A DNA stretch of 64,000 nucleotides from Pseudomonas frederiksbergensis. GTDB lineage: Bacteria > Pseudomonadota > Gammaproteobacteria > Pseudomonadales > Pseudomonadaceae. Under the pieces are notes generated by a model. The model worked only from the letters and a program-made list of their open reading frames with translations. It made no database searches and was not told the DNA's origin. Made by a program: the position numbers and the translations under genes. Below, piece by piece: positions 57,378-64,000 of this stretch. Position 1 is the first letter of the stretch. The number at the start of each line of letters is the position of its first letter. The stretch covers positions 353,466-417,465 of the forward strand of contig NZ_MOBP01000001.1 in the NCBI RefSeq assembly GCF_003732665.1. The letters run 5' to 3'.

Positions 57378-57947
57378 TCAGTTCGAGGTCTTGGCCATTT
57401 GCGTATCCGTCGCACGCCAGATCAGCCGCGTCGTGTCGTAACCCTGCTGTCGCGCCTTGCTCAGCAGTTCCTCACGCACTACACCGTTGACCGTCGGGGT
57501 CCGGGACAGCAGCCACAGGTACTTGCGGCTCGGGTCGCCGACAATGGCGGTCTTGTAGTCGTCGCTGACGTAAAGCACCCAGTACTCACCCTTCGCCACA
57601 CCCGGGATCAAACGCGAAAACCAGTTATCGAACTGGACCCACAGTTTGTCGGTCTTGCCCGGCACTTGTGGCCAGGCCGTGCCCTTGGCTTCTTCCCATT
57701 GCCATTGCGGCGTCAGGCAGCGGTTGAGCACTGCCACGTTGCCGTCCGGCAGGAGGGTGTAATGGGCTTCGGATTGCGCGCAGTTGCGCTGGAAATACAT
57801 CGGCAGCCGCGCCAACTCGTACCAGGTCCCTTGGTACTTCTTGAGATTGACGCTGTTGACGGTCTTGGGCGCCAACGGATCTACGCCAGAAGAGGCGCAG
57901 CCAGCCAATACCAGGCCGGCGAAAAGAACTATCAATAACCGCTTCAT
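57378..57947 (-). CDS. blc: Outer-membrane lipocalin (Blc-like lipoprotein)
   Basis: A 189-residue bacterial lipocalin. The lipobox LAGC after a short signal (MKRLLIVLFAGLVLAGC) marks a lipoprotein. The lipocalin signature is KYQGTWYELARLPMYFQRNC, and later YWVLYVSDDYKTAIVGDPSRKYLWLLSRTP forms the barrel. It binds lipids or lysophospholipids at the outer membrane. It is downstream of the small lipoprotein gene (31-bp gap), likely one operon. Confidence 0.94.
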   Translation of the reverse strand: MKRLLIVLFAGLVLAGCASSGVDPLAPKTVNSVNLKKYQGTWYELARLPMYFQRNCAQSEAHYTLLPDGNVAVLNRCLTPQWQWEEAKGTAWPQVPGKTDKLWVQFDNWFSRLIPGVAKGEYWVLYVSDDYKTAIVGDPSRKYLWLLSRTPTVNGVVREELLSKARQQGYDTTRLIWRATDTQMAKTSN

Positions 57948-57978
57948 TGTTTTTCTCCCGTGGGCGCGTAGCCCCGGT

Positions 57979-58233
57979 TTACTTCAGGCCTTGGCCGGAA
58001 AACATCAGCACTTTGTCACCGGCGTACTGCACGCTGATAAAGCTGTTTTTGTCGCCCCAGGTGCAACTGGACATGCCAAGCGCGCCCGAACAATCGGCGG
58101 GTTTACCCAGCAAGGTTTCAACCTCGGCCTTGGCCATACCGGCCGACAGCTTGGAGTAGTTCTCCTGGTTGACCTTGCTGCATGCGACCAACAACACGCA
58201 GAACGAGAGCAAGGCGATGGATCGCAGCGACAT
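57979..58233 (-). CDS. Small lipoprotein with a BamE/SmpA-like fold
   Basis: An 84-residue lipoprotein. The start is the ATG with AGGAGC upstream (MSLRSIALLSFCVLLVAC lipobox VAC). The mature part NYSKLSAGMAKAEVETLLGKP and SCTWGDKNSFISVQYAGDKV resembles the SmpA/OmlA (BamE) beta fold in reduced form. Function is unknown. It is the first gene of a pair with blc. Confidence 0.82.
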   Translation of the reverse strand: MSLRSIALLSFCVLLVACSKVNQENYSKLSAGMAKAEVETLLGKPADCSGALGMSSCTWGDKNSFISVQYAGDKVLMFSGQGLK

Positions 58234-58518
58234 GGTGTAGCTCCTGGGACGGAAGGGGATTGGCATGGCTGCCAAGCTGAAGCTTAGAAGAGAAAACCCC
58301 GATCTGGTTCCCCGACCGCCCGGCTATTTATTGGGCCGCTCGTCTGGCATCTGCCGATAAATCAGCCACTTTGTCGCGCCGTTGGGTAATTCGTCGGTTT
58401 TCGCTGAATAACGCCTAATCTTTGGCGCTGGTCAGTCGAAATAGAGGCAGCGCAAAGCCCGCTACTGTGGCAAATTGCCGCTCCCTCGTTGACCAGCCCT
58501 TTTGCGGTAGTTCACCTA

Positions 58519-60411
58519 ATGACCAGAAACATGAAGTTCAGCCACAAGATCTTGCTGGCTGCCGCCCTCGTGGTGGCCGTTGCATTCGCTTGTTTCATCC
58601 TCTTCAACGACTACCGCCAGCGCCAGACCCTGCGCAGCAGTACCGAGTCCTCGATGCAGGAGCTCGGCAGCCTGACCACCAGCAACATCCAGACCTGGCT
58701 GGAAGCCCGCATCCAGTTGCTGCAATCGCTGTCGCAGCAGATTGCCGTGGATGGCAGCGCTCCCGCCAGCCTGAAACGCGCCATTGACCTGCCGGCCTAC
58801 ACCGGCAATTTCCAGTTGAGCTACTTCGGCAGCACCGAAGGCGTGATGACCTCGATCCCGGCAGGCAACCGTGCCGCCGACTACGACCCCCGTGCCCGTG
58901 GCTGGTACAAGGCCGCCGACAGCGCCCGGCAGACCATCGTCACCGAACCGTACATCGCCGCGTCCTCCGGCAAATTGGTGATTACCGTCGCCACGCCGGT
59001 GCAGCATGAGAACAAGATGATCGGCGTCGCCGGCGCGGACATCGACTTGTCCAGCGTCAGCGCGATCATCAACTCGCTGAACTTCGGCGGTCACGGCCAT
59101 GCGTTTATCGTCAGCGCCGATGGCAAGATCCTGATCCACCCGGACAGCAAACTGGTGCTCAAGACCCTGGCCGAGGCCTACCCGAACGGCGCGCCACGGG
59201 TCAGCCCGGGCATGAAGGAAGTCGAAGTCGACGGCAAGTCGCAGTTCATCTCCTTCACCCACGTCAACGGCGTGCCGTCGGCTGACTGGTACGTGGCGCT
59301 GGTGCTGGATCAGGACACGGCGTTCGCGATGCTCAGTGAATTCCGCACCTCGGCCATCATTGCCATGGTCATCGCCGTGGTGATCATCATCGCGCTGCTG
59401 GGCATGCTGATCAGCTTCCTGATGCAACCGCTGCTGACCATGGGCCGCGCCATGCATGACATCGCCGAAGGTGAAGGCGATTTGACCAAGCGCCTGACCA
59501 TCCACGGCCACGATGAATTCGGTGCCTTGGGTACGTCGTTCAACCGTTTCGTGGAGCGGATCCACACCTCGATCCGCGAAGTGGCCTCGGCCACCGGCCA
59601 GGTCAACGAAGTTGCCCTGCGTGTGGTGGCGGCATCGAACTCGTCGATGTTCAACTCCGACCAGCAAGCCTCGCGCACCAGCAGCGTGGCCGCCGCGATC
59701 AACGAACTGGGGGCCGCCGCCCAGGAAATCGCCCAGAACGCCGCCCTCGCCTCCCAGCATTCGAGCGACGCCCGTGCCCTGGCTGAAGACGGTCAACAGG
59801 TGGTGGATAAAACCATCGCGGCGATGCAGCAGTTGTCGGCAAAGATCAGCGACTCCTGCGGCAACATTGAGACGCTCAACAGCAACACGGTGAACATCGG
59901 GCAGATTCTGGAAGTGATCACCAGCATCTCCCAGCAAACCAATCTGCTGGCACTCAACGCCGCCATCGAAGCCGCCCGTGCCGGTGAAGCCGGACGCGGT
60001 TTCGCGGTCGTGGCCGACGAAGTACGCAACCTCGCCCATCGCACCCAGGATTCGGCGCAGCAAGTGCAGAAGATGATCGAAGAACTGCAAGTCGGCGCCC
60101 GGGAAGCGGTCAGCACCATGACCGACAGCCAGCGCCAGAGCGAAAGCAGCGTCGGCATCGCCAACCAGGCCGGCGAACGCCTGGGCAGCGTGACTCAGCG
60201 TATCGGTGAGATCGACGGCATGAACCAATCCGTGGCCACCGCCACCGAAGAACAGACCGCTGTGGTGGAATCGATCAACGTCGACATCACCGAAATCAAC
60301 ACGCTGAACCAGGAAGGCGTGGAGAACTTGCAGGCGACCTTGCGCGCTTGCTCCGACCTTGAGCAGCAGGCGGCGCGGTTGAAGCAATTGGTGGGTAGTT
60401 TCCGTATCTAG
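58519..60411 (+). CDS. Methyl-accepting chemotaxis protein, dCache amino-acid-type (PctA-like)
   Basis: A 630-residue transmembrane chemoreceptor. The start [21 protein letters not shown] resembles PctA; an in-frame start ten codons upstream or at MKFSHK is possible. TM1 is about 10-29 and the double Cache sensor about 35-285. The amino-acid signature pattern is visible ([25 protein letters not shown]), matching the Arg/Trp, Tyr and Asp ligand residues of amino-acid dCache domains. TM2 and HAMP follow, then the methylation helices and the tip [27 protein letters not shown]. It probably senses amino acids. PAO1, as I recall, has no chemoreceptor here, so this looks like a lineage insertion. 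Confidence 0.9.
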   Translation: MTRNMKFSHKILLAAALVVAVAFACFILFNDYRQRQTLRSSTESSMQELGSLTTSNIQTWLEARIQLLQSLSQQIAVDGSAPASLKRAIDLPAYTGNFQLSYFGSTEGVMTSIPAGNRAADYDPRARGWYKAADSARQTIVTEPYIAASSGKLVITVATPVQHENKMIGVAGADIDLSSVSAIINSLNFGGHGHAFIVSADGKILIHPDSKLVLKTLAEAYPNGAPRVSPGMKEVEVDGKSQFISFTHVNGVPSADWYVALVLDQDTAFAMLSEFRTSAIIAMVIAVVIIIALLGMLISFLMQPLLTMGRAMHDIAEGEGDLTKRLTIHGHDEFGALGTSFNRFVERIHTSIREVASATGQVNEVALRVVAASNSSMFNSDQQASRTSSVAAAINELGAAAQEIAQNAALASQHSSDARALAEDGQQVVDKTIAAMQQLSAKISDSCGNIETLNSNTVNIGQILEVITSISQQTNLLALNAAIEAARAGEAGRGFAVVADEVRNLAHRTQDSAQQVQKMIEELQVGAREAVSTMTDSQRQSESSVGIANQAGERLGSVTQRIGEIDGMNQSVATATEEQTAVVESINVDITEINTLNQEGVENLQATLRACSDLEQQAARLKQLVGSFRI

Positions 60412-60429
60412 GGTGTATTTGAAGGCCCC

Positions 60430-60456
60430 TTCGCGGGCAAGCCTCGCTCCTACAGG
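60430..60456. repeat. Single REP, TGTAGGAGCGAGGCTTGCC type
   Basis: One unit TTCGCGGGCAAGCCTCGCTCCTACAGG without its partner, directly before element copy C. Confidence 0.85.
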
Positions 60457-60460
60457 CACT

Positions 60461-60571
60461 GATCGTTCCCACGCTCTGCGTGGGAATGCCTCTTCGGACG
60501 CTCCGCGTTCGGCTCTGGATGGGACGCGGAGCGTCCCGGGCTGCATTCCCACGCAGAGCGTGGGAACGATC
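60461..60571. repeat. 110-bp palindromic element, copy C
   Basis: Same orientation as copy A and nearly identical over its length (GATCGTTCCC to GGGAACGATC). Its right end lies two bases from the stop codon of the DUF924 gene; its left end follows a single REP unit by four bases. Confidence 0.85.
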
Positions 60572-60573
60572 GG

Positions 60574-61176
60574 TTAGAACCGGGAACCCGGCCTTGAAAG
60601 AAACTCAATCTCCTCAACCGTAGACTCGCGCCCCAACACCGCATTGCGATGGGGAAACCGTCCAAACCGCGCAATCACTTTCCGATGCCGCTCGGCATAA
60701 TCCAGATTATCGGCGAACACCGCCCGTTCAGCCTCAGGCTGCTGCGCGACCAAATCGATAAACCGCGAAACCGCTTCGTTCTGCACCGCCAGATTCTCGC
60801 AATGTTCAAACACGAGATAGATGAACACCCGCTGAATCGGTCGCAACTGCCGATCAAAATCCGCGGCGATGCCTTGTGCCACCAGAGCTTGAGCCCGGAG
60901 GTCACCGGAGAAAGATTTGGGAGTGTCGCGAAAGATCATTCGCGGGAGTTGATCGAGTAGCAGCACCAGTGCCAGCCAACCTTCGGGGCGTTGCGCCCAG
61001 TCGGTCAAACCGCCGGCCAGTGCCTGCTCGACCCAGTCCCCGAAACGCGTCTGCGCTTCGAGGTCCTGGCTGTCGCGCTTGCCGAACCATAACTTGCCCT
61101 TGTCAGCCTTAATGTCGTCAGGGGTTTCGGCTGATCCGAACCACCATTCGAGCAACGGCTGCCAGGGCGCGGTCAT
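60574..61176 (-). CDS. DUF924 family protein
   Basis: A 200-residue helical protein of DUF924. Features: the N-terminal PLLEWWFG, the central GWLALVLLLDQLPRMIFRDTP, and the repeat-like helical C-terminus ending near the element. The family is all-alpha, TPR-like, with unknown function. It starts four bases after the fbp stop, so the pair is co-transcribed. Confidence 0.88.
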   Translation of the reverse strand: MTAPWQPLLEWWFGSAETPDDIKADKGKLWFGKRDSQDLEAQTRFGDWVEQALAGGLTDWAQRPEGWLALVLLLDQLPRMIFRDTPKSFSGDLRAQALVAQGIAADFDRQLRPIQRVFIYLVFEHCENLAVQNEAVSRFIDLVAQQPEAERAVFADNLDYAERHRKVIARFGRFPHRNAVLGRESTVEEIEFLSRPGSRF

Positions 61177-61180
61177 GGGT

Positions 61181-62191
61181 TTATTCCTTGTGGTAAGCCG
61201 TGACGCGTGCGACTTCTTCTTTCGAGCCGAGGAACACCGCTACGCGCTGGTGCAGGCCATCGGGCTTGATGTCGAGGATGCGCTGGTGACCATCGGTGGA
61301 TGCGCCGCCAGCCTGTTCGACCAGGAACGACATCGGGTTGGCTTCGTACATCAAACGCAGTTTGCCCGGCTTCGATGGCTCGCGGCTGTCGCGTGGGTAC
61401 ATGAACAAGCCACCACGGGTCAGGATGCGGTGCACATCGGCGACCATCGCGGCCACCCAACGCATGTTGTAGTTCTTTTTCAGCGGGCCTTCATCGCCAG
61501 CCAGCAATTCGCTGACGTAGCGTTGTACCGGGGCTTCCCAGTGACGCTGGTTGGACGAGTTGATCGCGAATTCCTGAGTGGATTCCGGGATCGTGATGTC
61601 TTCGTGGGTCAGCACGAAGCTGCCCATTTCGCGGTCCAGGGTGAAGCCTTTCACGCCGTCGCCCAGGGTCAGCACCAGCATGGTCTGCGGGCCGTAGATG
61701 GCATAACCGGCGGCGACCTGTTCGGTGCCTGGTTGCAGGAAGGCTTTTTCGTTCAGCGCTTCGTTCTGGCTCAGGTATTCGCTCGGGCAACGCAGTACCG
61801 AGAAAATGGTGCCGACCGGGGCGTTGATGTCGATGTTCGACGAACCGTCCAGTGGGTCGAATACCAGCAGGTACGCGCCTTTCGGGTATTTGCCCGGGAT
61901 CTGGTAGGCATTGTCCATTTCTTCGGACGCCATGCCGGCCAGGTGACCGCCCCATTCGTTGGCTTCGAGCAGGATCTCGTTGGAGATCACGTCGAGCTTC
62001 TTCTGCACTTCGCCTTGGACGTTTTCAGTGCCCATGCTGCCCAGAACACCACCGAGGGCGCCCTTGGAGACGGCGTGGCTGATTTCCTTGCAGGCGCGCG
62101 CCACCACTTCGATCAGGAAACGCAGATCGGCAGGGGTATTGTTGCTACGGGTCTGCTCAATCAAATAGCGACTCAGGGTAACGCGGGACAT
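61181..62191 (-). CDS. fbp: Fructose-1,6-bisphosphatase, class 1
   Basis: A 336-residue gluconeogenic enzyme. The metal-site motif [18 protein letters not shown] and the catalytic loop [20 protein letters not shown] are present; the N-terminus [16 protein letters not shown] and the C-terminal [13 protein letters not shown] agree with class 1. It dephosphorylates fructose-1,6-bisphosphate, needed in Pseudomonas growth on organic and amino acids, and is a cytosolic tetramer. It is first in an fbp-DUF924 pair. Confidence 0.97.
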   Translation of the reverse strand: MSRVTLSRYLIEQTRSNNTPADLRFLIEVVARACKEISHAVSKGALGGVLGSMGTENVQGEVQKKLDVISNEILLEANEWGGHLAGMASEEMDNAYQIPGKYPKGAYLLVFDPLDGSSNIDINAPVGTIFSVLRCPSEYLSQNEALNEKAFLQPGTEQVAAGYAIYGPQTMLVLTLGDGVKGFTLDREMGSFVLTHEDITIPESTQEFAINSSNQRHWEAPVQRYVSELLAGDEGPLKKNYNMRWVAAMVADVHRILTRGGLFMYPRDSREPSKPGKLRLMYEANPMSFLVEQAGGASTDGHQRILDIKPDGLHQRVAVFLGSKEEVARVTAYHKE

Positions 62192-62380
62192 GGAAGGCTC
62201 CGGTGGAATGGGGGGGCTAAAAACCCGCGCAGTTTAACGCGAGTCGAGGCGCATTTCCTCCTATCAGACGTGATACGCCCAATAGAGTTCATGTGCGGGG
62301 TTGAGCGTAGTTCGAAACGGGACGGATGGGGTTTGAGGATCGAGGGCAAATTGAACATTTTTGCCGGCAGATAAACCGCT

Positions 62381-62455
62381 TTCGCGAGCAAGCCCGCTCC
62401 CACAGTGGATCTGCGTTGAACACAGCTCAAATGTGGGAGCGGGCTTGCCCGCGAA
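62381..62455. repeat. REPIN, GTGGGAGCGGGCTTGC type
   Basis: Inverted REP pair with a short loop between fbp and the DUF3999 gene; the right unit ends GCCCGCGAA. Confidence 0.88.
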
Positions 62456-62477
62456 CGGCGCGCAGCGCCGAACAATC

Positions 62478-63851
62478 TCAAGGTTTGACGGGCGGCTTGC
62501 GCAGCAGGCTGACCGCCATCACCGCCAAAAACAGCACGCTGAGCAACAACACCGCCCACAAGCCGAATTTCTTCCAGTGGGTGTCCGCCGTCGCCGCCGC
62601 CACCGCTGTCGGCGCGACCGTCACCACCGCCGCGCCATCGACCGTGGCCTTGCCCAGCGTCGCAAACTTCGCCGGGCTGTAATCCGGGATCAATGTCGAC
62701 AACGGCAGGTTTGCCGTCTTCACCGTCGCACTGCCCAGCGCCAACGTATAAGGCCCGGCACCCCGCGCCAGGAACACCACTTGCGTCGAGCGCACAGCAA
62801 ATTTCACCGTCGGCGCTTCTGCACCCAGACCACCACCGCGCTCATCCACGGTCAGTTTCAACTGCTGCACGGTTTGCCCCGACAACTGCAATTCGTTCTG
62901 CACCACGTCCTGGCCATTCTGGGTCAGGCGATAGAGCAAACCGCCGCTCAGCGGCTGCCACGGCAAGCTGCTCTCACGGCGACCCGACAAGGTCACCGGC
63001 GCCAGGCTATTGGGCTGATTCAGCTCGACCTGCAGGCGCTCGACATTCAGCCCCATCGGCAATTGCCAGGTGTATTCGCCAGCCTTCACGCTGGTGCCGG
63101 CCAAGGGTGGCGACCAGACCAACGGCAGCGGCAGGCTGCGGGTGCTGGCGCTTTCCAGTTGTGCGGAGGTCAGGGTCGGCGCCGATTGCGGCGTAGTCCA
63201 CAGCAGTCGCAGATAGCGCGCCGACTGCCCCGGCAGGCCGACTTCATGTTGCTCGACCCGCTCGTCGGCAAACGACAAGCGTGCCACCTGCCCTTCGCCC
63301 CACGACTGCCAGTGCTGCAAGTCGTCGCTGGCCTCGATGCTGAAACGCTGGAAGCCGTCGCGCTCGCTGGTCCAGTCGAGGATCAACTGCTGAAGCGGCG
63401 CCTTGATCGCGCTGGCGTCGAGCAACCAGCCGCGCAGCACTTCTTCCCCTGCTTCCAACTGAGTGGATGGCTGCACTTCCACCAGCGTGCCGTTGGCGCT
63501 TGATTGCACCCGCACACTCGGCGCGCGCTCGGTGGCGTCCGCCGAGTTGTACAGCGGGAACCACTTCACGTCGGTGGTGGTGCGATTCTCGGCGGATTGC
63601 GCGGTTTCCCGGGCCAGGGCGTAGGCCTGGGGTTCGCCAGCCGCGTTGAACACGCGCACATCGCTGAGATCGGTCTGCCGCGCGTTCAATTGCACGCTCA
63701 GCGGCAGTTCCAGGCGATACCACGGCCCCTCGCCGCTCACGGACAACGGCACCTGAGTGCTGAAGTCCGACGGTTTTTCCTGGGCCGCCGCCGACATCGC
63801 CATGCCCAGCGCAACAGCGCCCAACCAACCCAGGTTCAGCTTCTGACTCAA
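62478..63851 (-). CDS. DUF3999 family membrane-anchored protein
   Basis: A 457-residue protein starting at TTG that overlaps the upstream DUF2339 stop (TTGA). A signal peptide ends about AMSAAAQEKPSDF. The long beta-rich periplasmic region (about 30-410) includes VPLSVSGEGPWYRLELP and WLLDASAIKAPLQQLILDWT. One C-terminal transmembrane helix (LWAVLLLSVLFLAVMAVSLL) and a short basic tail end the protein. Its function is unknown. DUF3999 and DUF2339 genes commonly occur together in Pseudomonas, as they do here. Confidence 0.88.
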   Translation of the reverse strand: MSQKLNLGWLGAVALGMAMSAAAQEKPSDFSTQVPLSVSGEGPWYRLELPLSVQLNARQTDLSDVRVFNAAGEPQAYALARETAQSAENRTTTDVKWFPLYNSADATERAPSVRVQSSANGTLVEVQPSTQLEAGEEVLRGWLLDASAIKAPLQQLILDWTSERDGFQRFSIEASDDLQHWQSWGEGQVARLSFADERVEQHEVGLPGQSARYLRLLWTTPQSAPTLTSAQLESASTRSLPLPLVWSPPLAGTSVKAGEYTWQLPMGLNVERLQVELNQPNSLAPVTLSGRRESSLPWQPLSGGLLYRLTQNGQDVVQNELQLSGQTVQQLKLTVDERGGGLGAEAPTVKFAVRSTQVVFLARGAGPYTLALGSATVKTANLPLSTLIPDYSPAKFATLGKATVDGAAVVTVAPTAVAAATADTHWKKFGLWAVLLLSVLFLAVMAVSLLRKPPVKP

Positions 63852-64000
63852 GACGACACTCCTTCGGTTTCAGGGGCCGGGTTTTCAGCCTCCGGTTCAG
63901 CTTCAACGCGTTTAGGCGGCAGCGGGGCGAAATAGCCCACCACCAGCAGCAACACGCCCACGCCGATAAACGAGACGATCCGGGCGAGTCCGCCACGGTT
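63848..64000 (-). CDS. DUF2339 membrane protein, C-terminal fragment (continues outside window)
   Basis: About 50 codons at the window edge. The visible end contains a membrane helix (ARIVSFIGVGVLLLVVGYF) then APLPPKRVEAEPEAENPAPE and the stop overlapping the DUF3999 start. This is the typical end of DUF2339 proteins, large polytopic membrane proteins of unknown function. Confidence 0.75.
   Translation of the reverse strand, partial: NRGGLARIVSFIGVGVLLLVVGYFAPLPPKRVEAEPEAENPAPETEGVSS

Noticed and set aside
58353..58360. Perfect GCCGATAA (FliA -10) upstream of the PctA-like receptor
   Set aside because: The position 15 bases upstream reads GGCC, not TAAA, and the leader would be about 150 bases; not called as a promoter.
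4282..62455. Recurring 20-25-base repeats as a CRISPR array
   Set aside because: They are scattered inverted pairs between genes, without regular spacers or cas genes.

Overview
This window is a GC-rich, densely coded bacterial chromosome segment that I read as Pseudomonas, most likely of the P. fluorescens group. The main evidence is the complete medium-chain PHA cluster (phaC1-phaZ-phaC2-phaD with convergent phaI-phaF), the hut cluster with hutF, HutC and HutD, and the pilM/ponA divergent pair. Gene order largely parallels what I remember of P. aeruginosa PAO1 from about PA5044 to PA5110, and most gaps carry Pseudomonas REP/REPIN repeats. I see no prophage, transposase, CRISPR array, tRNA or rRNA.

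Layout. Positions 1-1437 hold the end of a type IV pilus assembly operon (pilM, partial pilN), divergent from ponA (1653-4097). Positions 4439-6936 carry maeB, a thermonuclease-like protein and rpmE on the minus strand. Positions 7228-14840 run plus: priA, argS, a SPOR-domain protein, hslV, hslU and a DUF971 gene. Positions 15100-22354 are the PHA locus: two class II synthases flanking the depolymerase, the regulator PhaD, then convergent phasins PhaI/PhaF and a small PHA-system protein. Positions 22510-28571 form tight plus-strand operons: ubiE-ubiJ-ubiB, hisI-hisE, tatA-tatB-tatC-rsmE. A chemoreceptor follows (28791-30707).

Positions 30867-39849 are minus strand: a polar amino-acid ABC importer, the periplasmic glucan pair opgG-opgH, dtd and a prolyl iminopeptidase. 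An alpha/beta hydrolase and an orphan choline/betaine-type binding protein follow. Positions 42243-57222 are histidine utilisation. Histidine is taken up by HutXWV, deaminated by HutH, and converted through HutU, HutI, HutF and HutG (the five-step formylglutamate route) to glutamate. HutC is the repressor, and a CodB-like permease probably moves urocanate. One of the two HutH paralogues lacks exactly the Ala-Ser-Gly triad that builds the MIO cofactor. Positions 57378-64000 hold a lipocalin, a small lipoprotein, a PctA-like chemoreceptor, DUF924, fbp, DUF3999 and the end of a DUF2339 gene.

Regulation visible in the DNA: a textbook sigma-32 promoter before hslVU; sigma-54 (-24/-12) elements before phaC1 and hutU; a FliA-type promoter before the first chemoreceptor; and HutC operators before hutU and hutF, placed very differently relative to their promoters. 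The most unusual non-coding structures are a 162-bp element that is one imperfect palindrome (hutC-hutF gap), three copies of a ~110-bp palindromic element lying flush against stop codons or hairpins, and a terminator-like hairpin built into the first codons of the nuclease gene. I found no clearly new multi-gene system; the novelty here lies in these repeats, the regulatory layout and the MIO-less HutH.
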